Source of the DNA: Pseudaquabacterium inlustre
GTDB taxonomy: Bacteria > Pseudomonadota > Gammaproteobacteria > Burkholderiales > Burkholderiaceae_C
Reading direction: 5' to 3'
NCBI RefSeq assembly: GCF_038066595.1
Contig: NZ_JBBUTH010000009.1
Span: 248,001 to 312,000, forward strand
Length of the DNA stretch: 64,000 nt
Part shown: piece after piece, positions 9,079-17,788 of the stretch
Numbering within the stretch: the stretch's first letter is position 1
How the letters are laid out: each line of letters begins with the position of its first letter
Made by a program: the position numbers and the translations under genes
The notes under the pieces: generated by a model
What the model was told of the DNA's origin: nothing
The model's input: only the letters and a program-made list of their open reading frames with translations
Databases searched by the model: none

Positions 9079-9935
9079 CGACCCGAGCTGACTACCGCCA
9101 CTTCGAGCGCCTGCGCGTGCGCTGGGCCGAGATCGACATGCAGGGCATCGTCTTCAACGGCCACTACCTGATGTACTTCGACACCGCCGTGGCCGGCTAC
9201 TGGCGCGCGATGGCACTGCCCTACCAGGAGACCATGCAGTACCTGGACGGCGATCTGTACGTGCGCAAGTCCACGCTGGAGTACAACGGCTCGGCCCGCT
9301 ACGACGACCTGATCGACGTGGGCGTGCGCACCCAGCGCATCGGCAATTCATCCATGGTGCTGGCCTGCGCGGTGTTCCGCGGCGACCAGCTGCTGGTCAG
9401 CGGCGAGCTGGTCTACGTGTTCGCCGATCCCGCCACGATGAGCAGCCGCCCGGTGCCGCAACAGCTGCGCGACCTGCTCGAAGGCTTCGAGGCCGGCAAG
9501 CCGATGGTCGACGTGCGTGTGGGCGCCTGGGACGAACTGGGCCGCGAGGCCGGCGCCATCCGCACCACCGTGTTCGTCGAGGAACAGAAGATCCCGGCCG
9601 AGATGGAGTGGGACGCCGCCGACGCGGTGGCCGTGCATGCCGTGGCCTACAACCGCCTGGGCCGGCCGCTGGCCACCGGCCGGCTGCTGGAGCACGTGCC
9701 CGGCGTGGCCAAGATCGGCCGCATGGCCGTGCTGCCACCGATGCGCGGCACCCGCATCGGCCGCTCGGTGCTGGACGCGCTGATGCAGGCCGCCCGCGCC
9801 CGCGGCGACCGCGAGGTGATCCTGCATGCACAGACCTCGGCCGCCGGCTTCTATGCCCGCGCCGGCTTCGCGCCGCGCGGGCCGGAGTTCGAGGAAGCCG
9901 GCATCCCGCACATCGAGATGGTGCGCTCGCTGTGA
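9075..9935 (+). CDS. fusion: hotdog acyl-CoA thioesterase + GNAT acetyltransferase
   Basis: 286 residues in two domains. Residues 1-135 form a YbgC/4-hydroxybenzoyl-CoA-type hotdog thioesterase, with catalytic-type aspartate D21 in EIDMQGIVFNGHY. Residues 146-286 form a GNAT acyltransferase with the acetyl-CoA loop region PPMRGTRIG and the late block AAGFYARAGFAPRG, resembling ElaA-type GNATs. The two activities, thioester hydrolysis and acyl transfer, share acyl-CoA as substrate. Start ATG overlaps the esterase stop, giving an esterase-thioesterase/GNAT operon. Acyl chain and acceptor are unknown. Confidence 0.88.
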   Translation: MTTRADYRHFERLRVRWAEIDMQGIVFNGHYLMYFDTAVAGYWRAMALPYQETMQYLDGDLYVRKSTLEYNGSARYDDLIDVGVRTQRIGNSSMVLACAVFRGDQLLVSGELVYVFADPATMSSRPVPQQLRDLLEGFEAGKPMVDVRVGAWDELGREAGAIRTTVFVEEQKIPAEMEWDAADAVAVHAVAYNRLGRPLATGRLLEHVPGVAKIGRMAVLPPMRGTRIGRSVLDALMQAARARGDREVILHAQTSAAGFYARAGFAPRGPEFEEAGIPHIEMVRSL

Positions 9936-9950
9936 CCTGAACGCTGCCGC

Positions 9951-10217
9951 TCAGCCCAGCGGAACAAAGCGCTCGGTGTGGCGCGGCTGCGGCAGCGTGG
10001 CGGCGGCGGCGTCGAGCGCGCTGACGAAGGCCTGGTCCACCGCGCCAGCATAGGTTTCCATCAGCGTCACCTGGCCCTCGCGCAGTTCGGGCCGGCGCAG
10101 CACCTCGGCCCGCAGGCCTGGGTGGGTTTCGACCAGCCGTGCCTGCATGGCCCGCACCTGGGACAGCACGCCGGGCAGTGCCGGCTCGGGCACGCGGTAA
10201 TAGACGTAGAGCCGCAC
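9951..10217 (-). CDS. DUF4936 family protein
   Basis: 88-residue single-domain protein opening with MRLYVYYRVPEPALPGVL and having a central ETYAGAV, matching the DUF4936 pattern of small betaproteobacterial proteins. A ferredoxin-like alpha/beta fold is likely. It sits 3 bp after the ygfZ stop in the same direction, so it is probably co-transcribed with ygfZ. Function unknown. Confidence 0.8.
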   Translation of the reverse strand: MRLYVYYRVPEPALPGVLSQVRAMQARLVETHPGLRAEVLRRPELREGQVTLMETYAGAVDQAFVSALDAAAATLPQPRHTERFVPLG

Positions 10218-10220
10218 GCC

Positions 10221-11180
10221 TCAGGCCGCGTCCTGCGGCAGCGCGTAGGGCAGGGCGCCACGCGCCAACAGCGGGCCGTCGGCCGCGCCGGCGTGCAGGC
10301 TGCCACCCTCCAGCGCGGCCAGCTTCACCTCGATCAGCGCACTGCTGCCGCCCTCGGGCCGCGGCGCGGCCAGGGCCACCAGGCCGGCGGGCTGGCCGGG
10401 GTCGGCGTCGTGGAAGACTTCCTGGCCCACGCTCAGCGAAGCCGGGCTGTCGAACAGCATCGCGCGGCGCTTGAGCGTGCCGCGGTACTGGCTGCGCGCC
10501 ACCACCTCCTGGCCGGGGTAGCAGCCCTTCTGGAAGTTGACGCCACCCACCAGTTCCAGGTTCACCATCTGCGGCACGAACTGCTCCACCGTGGCCGCCA
10601 CCACGCGGGCCACCCCGCTATGCACCTCCAGCCAGGCCCAGGTGCCGGCGTCCAGCGCGGGCAGGGCGGGAGCCGGGGCCTCGGCCGGGCGGCACAGCAG
10701 CGCGCGCGGCAGGCCGGCGGCATCGGGCAGGCGCACCAGCGTGCCGCCCTCGGCCTCGGCCGTGGCCCACACGGCGGCGCCACCCAGCAGCGGGGCGGCC
10801 GACGCACCGGCCACGCCCCACAGCGCGCGCTCGGCACTGGCGTCGCTGAGCTTGCACTTGGCGCGCAGCACGAACATCGACAGCCGCTTGAGCGTGGGCG
10901 CCAGCAGGTCGGCGCTGCAGGCCAGCCACAGCGTCTCGGCGCTTTCGCGCCACACCACGAAGCTGGCCAGCAGCCGGCCCTTGGCCGAGCAGTAGCCGGC
11001 CAGGCGGGCCTGTCCGGGCTTCAGGTTCTGGATGTCCTGGGTCAGCTGGCCGTGCAGGAAGGTGGCGGCATCCGGGCCTTCGGCGCGGATCAGGCCCCAG
11101 TCGGCCAGGCGCAGCGCGCCATCGGCAGAGGCAGCCACAGCGGGCAGGGCGGGGGCGGCGGTGACGGGTTCGGTGCTCAT
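10221..11180 (-). CDS. ygfZ: folate-binding Fe-S cluster maintenance protein YgfZ
   Basis: 319-residue GcvT-like protein. The family signature KGCYPGQE is present (QKGCYPGQEVVARSQYRG, near residue 235), with the conserved cysteine intact. YgfZ helps maintain or repair 4Fe-4S enzymes such as MiaB in a folate-dependent manner. The N-terminus has ATFLHGQLTQDI, also typical. It begins 88 bp from the divergent mltG gene and is followed closely by the DUF4936 gene. Confidence 0.93.
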   Translation of the reverse strand: MSTEPVTAAPALPAVAASADGALRLADWGLIRAEGPDAATFLHGQLTQDIQNLKPGQARLAGYCSAKGRLLASFVVWRESAETLWLACSADLLAPTLKRLSMFVLRAKCKLSDASAERALWGVAGASAAPLLGGAAVWATAEAEGGTLVRLPDAAGLPRALLCRPAEAPAPALPALDAGTWAWLEVHSGVARVVAATVEQFVPQMVNLELVGGVNFQKGCYPGQEVVARSQYRGTLKRRAMLFDSPASLSVGQEVFHDADPGQPAGLVALAAPRPEGGSSALIEVKLAALEGGSLHAGAADGPLLARGALPYALPQDAA

Positions 11181-11268
11181 GGCGCCGATTATCATCAGCG
11201 CCCCATACCGCAGTCGGCTGGTCGGCCGCTCCCTTCGTGTTCGGTGTTCCTGTCCTGGCTGGTGCGGC

Positions 11269-12294
11269 ATGAAGCCCTGGCGTCTTGTTCTCGTCGTGCT
11301 GCTGCTGGCCGTGGGCGCCACCGCCGGCAGCATCGCCTGGTGGCTGGATCGGCCGCTGCCGCTGGCCGGCGCCGCGGTGGAACTGTCCATCGAGCCCGGC
11401 ATGAGCCCGCGCGAGGTGGCCGGCGCCTGGGTGCGCGCCGGTGTGCAGACGCCCGACTGGGCGCTGTACCAGTGGTTCCGCGCCAGCGGCCAGGCCCGGC
11501 GCATCCGCGCCGGCAGCTACGAGGTGGAAGCCGGCATCACGCCACGCAGCCTGCTGGCCAAGATGGTGCAGGGCGACGAGAGCTACGAGCGCGTGCGCCT
11601 GATCGAGGGCTGGACGCTGCGGCAGTTTCGCGCCGCGCTGGCCAAGGCGCCGCACCTCAAGCCCAGCACCGCGCAGATGAGCGAGGCCGAGCTGCTGGCC
11701 GCGCTGAACCTGCCGGCGCTGGCCGGCGCCACCAGTGCCGAAGGCCGCTTCTACCCCGACACCTACCTGTACAGCCGCGGCGTCAGCGACCTCACCGTGC
11801 TGCGCCGCGCCGCCCAGGCCATGCAGCGCCAGCTGGACGCCGCCTGGGCCCAGCGCGCCGACGGCCTGCCGATCACCACGCCCGAGCAGGCGCTGATCCT
11901 GGCCTCCATCGTCGAGAAGGAGACCGGCCAGGCGGCTGATCGCGGCCGCATCGCCGGCGTGTTCGTCAACCGGCTGAGGATCGGCATGCCGCTGCAGACC
12001 GACCCCAGCGTGATCTACGGCCTGGGCGAGGCCTTCGACGGCAACCTGCGCAAGCGCGACCTGCAGGCCGACACGCCGTGGAACACCTACACCCGCCGCG
12101 GCCTGCCGCCCACGCCGATCGCGATGCCGGGCCTGGCCGCGCTGCGCGCCGCGGTGAAGCCCGAAGCCACCCAGGCGCTGTATTTCGTGGCCCGCGGCGA
12201 CGGCAGCAGCGTCTTCAGCAACGACCTCGGCGCGCACAATCGCGCGGTCAATCAATACCAGCGCGGGCAGGCTGCACCCGCCGCGCGCCCATGA
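11269..12294 (+). CDS. mltG: endolytic murein transglycosylase MltG
   Basis: 341 residues. One N-terminal membrane anchor (about 5-27) is followed by a periplasmic YceG domain. The catalytic glutamate block is ASIVEKETGQ, and FVNRLRIGMPLQTDPSVIYG follows as expected. MltG cuts nascent glycan strands and sets their length. The ATG at 11269 gives the proper membrane anchor start (MKPWRLVLVVLLL). The gene heads the mltG-tmk-holB-pilZ-tatD run usual in betaproteobacteria, with a 10-bp gap to tmk. Confidence 0.95.
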   Translation: MKPWRLVLVVLLLAVGATAGSIAWWLDRPLPLAGAAVELSIEPGMSPREVAGAWVRAGVQTPDWALYQWFRASGQARRIRAGSYEVEAGITPRSLLAKMVQGDESYERVRLIEGWTLRQFRAALAKAPHLKPSTAQMSEAELLAALNLPALAGATSAEGRFYPDTYLYSRGVSDLTVLRRAAQAMQRQLDAAWAQRADGLPITTPEQALILASIVEKETGQAADRGRIAGVFVNRLRIGMPLQTDPSVIYGLGEAFDGNLRKRDLQADTPWNTYTRRGLPPTPIAMPGLAALRAAVKPEATQALYFVARGDGSSVFSNDLGAHNRAVNQYQRGQAAPAARP

Positions 12295-12304
12295 CCCTTC
12301 TCGC

Positions 12305-12946
12305 ATGACCGCTCGCGGCAGATTCGTCAGTTTTGAGGGCATCGACGGTGCCGGCAAGTCCTCGCACATCGCCACGCTGGCCGATTGGCTGCGCGGCCGC
12401 GGCCACCGCGTGCTGCTGACGCGCGAGCCCGGCGGCACACCGCTGGCCGAGGCGCTGCGCAGCCTGTTTCTCACGCAGCCGATGGACGCGCTGACCGAGG
12501 CGCTGCTGGTCTTTGCCGGCCGGCGCGACCACCTGGCCCAGGTGATCGTGCCGGCGCTGCAGCGTGGCGAGTTCGTGCTGTGCGACCGGTTCACCGACGC
12601 CACCTTCGCCTACCAGGGCGCCGGCCGCGGGTTCGATGGCGCGGTGCTGGGCCAGCTCGAACGCTGGGTGCAGACCGCGCCGCAGCCGGGCGAAGGGTTC
12701 ATCGCCCCCGACCTGACGCTGTGGTTCGACGTGCCGGCCGAGGTGGCCGCCGAACGCCGCGCCGCCGCGCGCGCCGCCGATCGGCTGGAGCGCGAAGACC
12801 TCGACTTCTTCGGCCGCGTGCGCGAGGGCTACGCCGCACGCGCCGCCGGCGAGCCGCAGCGCTTCGTGCGCATCGACAGCCACCAAAGCCTGCCCGCCGT
12901 GTGGCAGCAGGTTCAGCACGCGCTGGAGACCCAGCCATGGGCGTGA
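12305..12946 (+). CDS. tmk: thymidylate kinase
   Basis: 213 residues, standard size. It phosphorylates dTMP to dTDP. The P-loop is FEGIDGAGKS (residues 8-17), the DR(Y/F) motif is CDRFTDATFAYQGAGR, and the LID region with its Arg-rich segment (RAADRLEREDLDFF) is characteristic of bacterial TMPK. The last 10 nt overlap the start of holB, consistent with translational coupling. Confidence 0.97.
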   Translation: MTARGRFVSFEGIDGAGKSSHIATLADWLRGRGHRVLLTREPGGTPLAEALRSLFLTQPMDALTEALLVFAGRRDHLAQVIVPALQRGEFVLCDRFTDATFAYQGAGRGFDGAVLGQLERWVQTAPQPGEGFIAPDLTLWFDVPAEVAAERRAAARAADRLEREDLDFFGRVREGYAARAAGEPQRFVRIDSHQSLPAVWQQVQHALETQPWA

Positions 12947-14052
12947 ACGTGGGCGCCGCCATCGGCGTGGGGCCCGAGGGCCAGCTGCCGCTGCCCTGGC
13001 TGGGCGACGCCCTGCAGCGCGCCCATGCCCTGACCCATGCCCACGCACTGCTGGGCCATGGCCCGGCCGGCGTCGGCCAGCTGGAATTCGGCCTGCTGCT
13101 GGCCCAGTCCTGGCTGTGCGAGCGGCCAGATTCGCAGCGAAGTGCCGGGCACGGCGCGGTGCCGGCCATGGCCTGCGGCCGCTGCGACAGCTGCCACCTG
13201 GTGCGCAGCCGCAGCCACCCCGACCTGCTGGTGGTGCTGCCCGAGGCACTGCGCCTGCAGCTGGGCTGGGCCGACGACGACGAGAAGCCCAAGGGCGAGG
13301 CCAAGCCCAGCCGCGAGATCCGCATCGCCCAGCTGCGCGAGGCCATCGACTGGGCCCAGCGCACCAGCGGCCGCGGCCGCGGCAAGGCCCTGGTGATCCA
13401 CCCGGCCGATGCGATGAACACCACCACGGCCAACGCGCTGCTGAAAACGCTGGAAGAGCCGCCAGGCCAGCTGCGCATTGTGCTGACCACGGCCGACCCC
13501 GAGCGCCTGCTGCCCACGGTGCGCAGCCGCTGCCAGCGCGTGCCGCTGGCACTGCCGGCGCCCGAGCAGGCCGCCGCCTGGCTGCGCGCCCAGGGCCTGG
13601 CCGAGCCCGGCCCGCTGCTGGCGCTGGCCGGCGGCAGCCCGCTGGAAGCCCTGGCGCTGGCCGCCGAAGGCCTGACGCCCGAGGTGCTGGCCGAGTTGCC
13701 GCGCCGCGTGGCTGCGGGTGACCCGGCCGTGCTGCAGGGCCGCCCGATCCCGCGGGTGGTGGAACTGCTGCTGAAGCTGGCCCACGACGCGATGGCCCTG
13801 GCCGTGGGCGGTGCGCCGCGCCACTACGCCGCGGCCAGCCTGCCGGTGGGTGGCGACCTGCCGGCCCTGGTGGCCTGGCAGCGCGAGTTGCTGCGCGCGG
13901 CACGGCACGACGAGCACCCGTGGAACGCCGGTCTGCTGATCGAATCGCTGGTCAGCCAGGCCGCCGCGGCCTGGCCGGTGGCGGCGCGGGCACCGCAGCG
14001 CGGCCAGCCTGGTGGCCGGGCGGCGGGGGCTTCGCTACACTCGCCGCGATGA
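12937..14052 (+). CDS. holB: DNA polymerase III delta' subunit
   Basis: 371-residue clamp-loader subunit. The P-loop position is degenerate (GHGPAGVGQ), as expected for delta', which does not hydrolyse ATP. A zinc-binding Cys cluster follows (MACGRCDSCH plus an upstream Cys). The conserved NALLKTLEEPP and the SRC motif (VRSRCQRV) are present. The start at 12937 overlaps tmk by 10 nt and the stop overlaps the PilZ gene start (ATGA). The C-terminal domain is Ala/Leu-rich helical, as usual. Confidence 0.95.
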   Translation: MGVNVGAAIGVGPEGQLPLPWLGDALQRAHALTHAHALLGHGPAGVGQLEFGLLLAQSWLCERPDSQRSAGHGAVPAMACGRCDSCHLVRSRSHPDLLVVLPEALRLQLGWADDDEKPKGEAKPSREIRIAQLREAIDWAQRTSGRGRGKALVIHPADAMNTTTANALLKTLEEPPGQLRIVLTTADPERLLPTVRSRCQRVPLALPAPEQAAAWLRAQGLAEPGPLLALAGGSPLEALALAAEGLTPEVLAELPRRVAAGDPAVLQGRPIPRVVELLLKLAHDAMALAVGGAPRHYAAASLPVGGDLPALVAWQRELLRAARHDEHPWNAGLLIESLVSQAAAAWPVAARAPQRGQPGGRAAGASLHSPR

Positions 14053-14438
14053 ACGAGCCCACCTCCCGTCCCGGCCCGCTGGCCACCGCCGCGGCCACCC
14101 CGCGCCCGGCCGTGATCCAGCTGGTGTTTCGAGAGAAGGGCGCGCTGTACGCCGCCTACATCCCGATGCTGGCCGACGGCGGCCTGTTCGTGCCCACCAC
14201 GCGCGACTACAAGCTGGGCGAGGACATCTACCTGCTGCTGTCGCTGCCCGAGGACCCGCAGCGCTACCCGGTGGCGGGCAAGGTGGCGTGGATCACGCCG
14301 GCCAATGCCTCGGGTGGCCGCACCCAGGGCGTGGGCGTGCGCTTTCCCACCGACGAAAAGGCGCGCCTGCTGCGCCTGCGCATCGAGGAGATCCTGGGCA
14401 CCCAGATCTCCTCGGCCAAACCCACGCAGACCGTCTGA
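14049..14438 (+). CDS. PilZ domain protein
   Basis: 129 residues with one PilZ-type beta-barrel (about 20-115), including LADGGLFVPTTRDYKLGEDIYLLLSLPE and GVGVRFP. The c-di-GMP-binding RxxxR motif of canonical PilZ domains is not evident in the N-terminal part, which places it with the type IV pilus protein PilZ, which does not bind the nucleotide. Located between holB and tatD, the standard place of pilZ. Likely required for type IV pilus function. Confidence 0.88.
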   Translation: MNEPTSRPGPLATAAATPRPAVIQLVFREKGALYAAYIPMLADGGLFVPTTRDYKLGEDIYLLLSLPEDPQRYPVAGKVAWITPANASGGRTQGVGVRFPTDEKARLLRLRIEEILGTQISSAKPTQTV

Positions 14439-14568
14439 GCGCGGCGCGCGCCGCCGGCAGGGCCTCGCCGGCCCCGCGTCCGGCATCCGCTGCACCACGC
14501 ACCCAGTTTTTCGCGGCTTTGCCGGTCCCGCCGGGGCGGCACCATGCTGCTTGTTGCTGTTCCTGCCC

Positions 14569-15366
14569 ATGTTCGTCGACTCGCATTGCCACCTGAGCTT
14601 CCCTGAACTGCGCGAGCGCGTCGACGCCATCCGGGCCGACATGGCCGCCGCACGGGTGGACCGCGCCGTGGTCATCTGCACCACGCTGGAAGAGTTCGAG
14701 ACCGTGCACGGCCTGGCCATGCGCTACGACAACTTCTGGGCCACCGCCGGCGTGCACCCCGACAACGAGGGCGTGACCGAGCCCGACCAGGCCACGCTGG
14801 CCGCGCTGGCCCGCCGCGACAAGGTGGTGGCCATCGGCGAGACCGGCCTCGACTACTACCGCCTGAACGGCCGCAGCGTGGCCGACATGGCCTGGCAGCG
14901 TGAGCGCTTTCGCGTGCACATCCGCGTGGCGCGCGAGCTGGCCAAGCCGCTGGTCATCCACACCCGCAGCGCCAGCGACGACACGCTGGCCGTGCTGCGC
15001 GAGGAGCAGGGCGGGGTGGTGCACGGCGGCCCCGGCGGCGTGTTCCACTGCTTCACCGAGACCGCCGAGGTGGCGCGTGCGGCGCTGGACCTGGGCTTCA
15101 TGATCTCGTTCTCCGGCATCATCACCTTCCGCAACGCGCAGGATCTGCGCGACGTGGCGGCCTTCGTGCCGCTGGACCGCTGCCTGATCGAGACCGACAG
15201 CCCCTACCTGGCGCCGGTGCCGATGCGCGGCAAGACCAACACCCCGGCGCTGGTGCCGCACGTGGCGGCCGAACTGGCCAAGGCCAAGGGCCTGTCCATC
15301 GAAGCCGTGGCCGAGGCCACCAGCCGCAATGCCGAGCGCCTGTTCGGGCTGCCGGCACTGGCCTGA
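14569..15366 (+). CDS. tatD: TatD family metal-dependent deoxyribonuclease
   Basis: 265-residue TIM-barrel hydrolase. Metal-ligand motifs in order: FVDSHCHLSF (HxH at the N-terminus), AIGETGLDYY (Glu), LVIHTRSA (His), VFHCFTET (His) and IETDSPYLAP (Asp). TatD proteins act as 3'-5' exonucleases or D-aminoacyl-tRNA deacylase-like enzymes in DNA repair and quality control. The ATG at 14569 gives the standard N-terminus directly before DSHCH. Last of the mltG-tatD run; 130 bp separate it from the PilZ gene. Confidence 0.93.
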   Translation: MFVDSHCHLSFPELRERVDAIRADMAAARVDRAVVICTTLEEFETVHGLAMRYDNFWATAGVHPDNEGVTEPDQATLAALARRDKVVAIGETGLDYYRLNGRSVADMAWQRERFRVHIRVARELAKPLVIHTRSASDDTLAVLREEQGGVVHGGPGGVFHCFTETAEVARAALDLGFMISFSGIITFRNAQDLRDVAAFVPLDRCLIETDSPYLAPVPMRGKTNTPALVPHVAAELAKAKGLSIEAVAEATSRNAERLFGLPALA

Positions 15367-15380
15367 AGGAACGCCAACCC

Positions 15381-16019
15381 ATGCTGCGCCCCACCGTCCC
15401 ACTGTTCGCCGGCCTGCTGCTGGCCCTGGGCCTGTCGACCGCCCACGCCGGCGCCTACGAAGACTTCTTCCGCGCGCTGGAGGTCGACAACGCCAGCGGC
15501 GTGGTGGCGCTGCTGCAGCGCGGCTTCGACCCCAATTCACGCGATCCGCGGGGCCAGACGGCGCTGTATGCCGCCTTGCGCGAGGGCTCGGGCCAGGTGG
15601 CGGCGGCGCTGCTGTCGCACCCGCAGACCCGCATCGACCTGGCCAATGCCGCCGGCGAGACGCCGCTGATGATCGCCGCGCTGAAAGGGCGCCTGGATGC
15701 GGTGCGGCAGCTGCTGGACCGCGGCGCGGCGCTGGAGCGTGAGGGCTGGACGCCGCTGCACTACGCCGCCAGCGGCCCGGCCGTGGCCGTGGTGCAGCTG
15801 CTGCTGGAACACGGCGCCAAGGTGGACGCACGCTCGCCCAACGGCAGCACGCCGCTGATGATGGCCGCGCGCAATGGCAGCGAGGAATCAGTGGCCATGC
15901 TGCTCAAGCAGGGGGCCGACGCCTCGCTGCGCAACGAGCAGCAGCTGACGGCGGCCGATTTCGCGCGCCAGGCGGGCCGCGAGAAGCTGGCCGAGGCGCT
16001 GGCCCAACGCGGCAGGTGA
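15381..16019 (+). CDS. exported ankyrin-repeat protein
   Basis: 212 residues. The signal peptide (residues 1-23) ends in STAHA|GAY, so the mature protein is periplasmic. It is followed by about five ankyrin repeats, each with the G-TPL/A pattern (GQTALYAAL, GETPLMIAAL, GWTPLHYAAS, GSTPLMMAAR), and a helical cap. Ankyrin repeats mediate protein binding; the partner is unknown. The gene lies 14 bp after tatD and is likely co-transcribed. Confidence 0.88.
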   Translation: MLRPTVPLFAGLLLALGLSTAHAGAYEDFFRALEVDNASGVVALLQRGFDPNSRDPRGQTALYAALREGSGQVAAALLSHPQTRIDLANAAGETPLMIAALKGRLDAVRQLLDRGAALEREGWTPLHYAASGPAVAVVQLLLEHGAKVDARSPNGSTPLMMAARNGSEESVAMLLKQGADASLRNEQQLTAADFARQAGREKLAEALAQRGR

Positions 16020-16167
16020 GCGCACGGCCGGCAGCAAGGCACCGGGCGCCGGCCCGACGCGGCTGTCAGGCAAATTCCGACACGCGCCTTGTCGGGCGGC
16101 CGACTACAGCGGAAATGGGTGGCGACCTAGAGTCACTTCCATCGCAACCCGCTGCTGGAAACCCGTC

Positions 16168-16389
16168 ATGCAAGCCTCACGCCGTGCTGCCAACCCCTTC
16201 GCCCTGATGCTGGACCCGCAGGCCGTGCTGGCCCAGATCGAGCACTCCGAGCGCCTGGAACGTCTGCACCGCCGTGTGTGTCGGCCGCTGGACCGGCCGC
16301 TGCTGGCCGGCTCGGCCGCCGCCGCGGGCGACGTGGCGGCGCATGACCGCGCCATCGACGACGACGCATCGGACAGCGATTTCGAGTGA
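16168..16389 (+). CDS. small conserved hypothetical protein (73 aa)
   Basis: A short soluble protein. The N-terminal half is helical and basic (NPFALMLDPQAVLAQIEHSE, then RLERLHRRVCRPLD); the C-terminal tail is acidic (AIDDDASDSDFE). A purine-rich CTGGAA lies upstream of the ATG. Its stop overlaps the next start (TGATG), supporting expression as a pair. The style resembles short unannotated proteins of Burkholderiales. Function unknown. Confidence 0.65.
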   Translation: MQASRRAANPFALMLDPQAVLAQIEHSERLERLHRRVCRPLDRPLLAGSAAAAGDVAAHDRAIDDDASDSDFE

Positions 16390-17021
16390 TGCCGCGACTG
16401 CGCCACACGCCCGCCGCGCGGGCGCCGGCGCTGCGGCGCGGTGCCCTGGCATGCAGCCTGCTGACGCTGGCCGCCTGCGGCCAGGTGCAGGTGCGCACGC
16501 TGGCCACCGGTGAGGTGGAGCGGCCGGCCTATGCGCTGGGCGGCGGCTCGATGGCGCAGCTGCGTGACGAAGCGCAACGCCTGTGCCCGAATGGCGCAGA
16601 GGTGTTGCGCCAGTCGCAGCGCATCGACGGCGCCCGCGGCAGCCCGCCGGCCGAGTCCTGGTACGGCCGCTGGTGGCAGGCCACGCAGACCACCGTCGCG
16701 CCGCCGCGCCATGACGCGCAGTTGCTGGTGCTGTGCCAGGCCACGCCGGGCAGCGGCCAGCTGGCCCGTCTGCCGGAACCGGTGCCACCGGCCGCCGCAG
16801 CATCGCAGTCGGCCGCCCAGGGCCTGGCGGCGCACGGCCAGCCCAAGGCGTCGGGCAGTGCCGCACCAGTGGGCGAAGGCGAGTTGCGCGACGGCCTGAC
16901 GGCTGCACTGAGCCGCGCCGCCGTGCGCTCGGCCGCCGAGCCGGCGCCGGGCCCGGCCCCGCAGCCCGTGTCGGCGCGCAAACCGATGCGGGCGTCCAGC
17001 GCACCGGTGTTGACGTACTAG
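16389..17021 (+). CDS. putative lipoprotein of unknown function
   Basis: 210 residues with an unusually long, basic N-terminal leader and a lipobox LTLAAC (lipidated C30). The mature part has a conserved-looking domain to about residue 130 (QLRDEAQRLCPNGAEVLRQSQR, with W/Y-rich SWYGRWWQ). A Pro/Ala-rich low-complexity tail follows. It is coupled to the preceding 73-aa gene. No homologue is recognised; outer-membrane lipoprotein is the best reading of location. Confidence 0.65.
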   Translation: MPRLRHTPAARAPALRRGALACSLLTLAACGQVQVRTLATGEVERPAYALGGGSMAQLRDEAQRLCPNGAEVLRQSQRIDGARGSPPAESWYGRWWQATQTTVAPPRHDAQLLVLCQATPGSGQLARLPEPVPPAAAASQSAAQGLAAHGQPKASGSAAPVGEGELRDGLTAALSRAAVRSAAEPAPGPAPQPVSARKPMRASSAPVLTY

Positions 17022-17281
17022 AACCGAACGCGATCGAGCCGGCACCGGCCGGGCAGCGGTCGCGTGGCGATGCACGGCGCAGCGCTTGCCGCGGGTGGCA
17101 GGCCCTGCGCCGTTTTTGCACGCCTGAAACCGCGACGATGATGATTATGTTAAATAAACTAGGCATGGCATAATACGTCACCCGGGCAATGTTGTGCATG
17201 CACTGGAGGGTTGTCTGGCCTCGCGGCCAGGCACCGTGCGGCCAACCTCATATTCCCAACTGCCCGACAACGCTGTTGACC

Positions 17282-17524
17282 ATGGCCAAAGCCGATACCA
17301 AGACCACCATTGATTCCGACGGACTGCGTTACCGCAGCAAGGCGCCCGGTTCCCCGTTCACGGCGGCCGGCGCCTTTGGCGCGGCGACGATGTCGTGTTT
17401 CCTGTGCGGCAAGCATCGTCCGCGCAGCCAGCTGAAGTCCCGCCGTCTGCTGGGCAAGGCGCAGTTCGTCTGCTCGCCCAGCTGCAAGGAGGCCGACGAG
17501 GCCAGCGCCGCCGCCAAGCGCTGA
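17282..17524 (+). CDS. small zinc-ribbon-like protein (80 aa)
   Basis: A basic 80-residue protein with a CxxC (CFLCGKH) and a second CxxxC (FVCSPSC) about 25 residues later, a spacing that suggests a single treble-clef or zinc-ribbon fold. The rest is Lys/Arg/Ser-rich. An AT-rich stretch at 17139-17176, with a TATAAT-like CATAAT at 17169-17174, could hold its promoter. Function unknown; nucleic-acid or protein contact is the usual role of such modules. Confidence 0.7.
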   Translation: MAKADTKTTIDSDGLRYRSKAPGSPFTAAGAFGAATMSCFLCGKHRPRSQLKSRRLLGKAQFVCSPSCKEADEASAAAKR

Positions 17525-17611
17525 TCCTTCACCGGTCGCTTCACACTTCGGTGCGCTGAAACGGGCGCGCGGCCAATCTGGCCGGTGCCCGGCGTTGGCG
17601 TGCCGTCTCTT

Positions 17612-17647
17612 CGAACAGCCTGCAGGCCTTGCGCCGCAGGCTGTTCG
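17612..17647. terminator. long perfect hairpin downstream of the zinc-ribbon gene
   Basis: CGAACAGCCTGC (17612-17623) and its exact complement (17636-17647) form a 12-bp stem with a 12-nt loop. No U tract follows, so this is a terminator-like or 3'-end protective hairpin for the small plus-strand gene, separating it from the ligase promoter. Confidence 0.35.
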
Positions 17648-17718
17648 CGCTTTCCGGGCTGTCGGGCCGCGTGGCAACGCCGGCGGCGCGTCTCGGTCGT
17701 GCCCACAGGGTATTCCCG

Positions 17719-17788
17719 CAATATGCAGTATTGTGCTTGACCCTGTCGATGGCTCTGGCTATCGTGCATCGATACGCATAATAGTGCA
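17719..17788 (+). promoter_or_regulatory. promoter and operator words of the CoA-ligase operon
   Basis: TTGACC (17737-17742) and TATCGT (17760-17765) are separated by exactly 17 bp and make a plausible sigma-70 promoter. Just upstream is the inverted repeat CAATA-TGCAG-TATTG (17719-17733). TGCA words occur at 17724, 17765 and 17785, the last two 20 bp apart and at or just after the -10. BoxR/BzdR-type benzoyl-CoA regulators use TGCA-containing operators; assignment to them is inference. Confidence 0.45.

Noticed and set aside
10618..12603. 661-codon minus-strand frame crossing ygfZ, mltG and tmk
   Set aside because: Runs through three conserved genes in other frames and shows no domain; an artefact of base composition.
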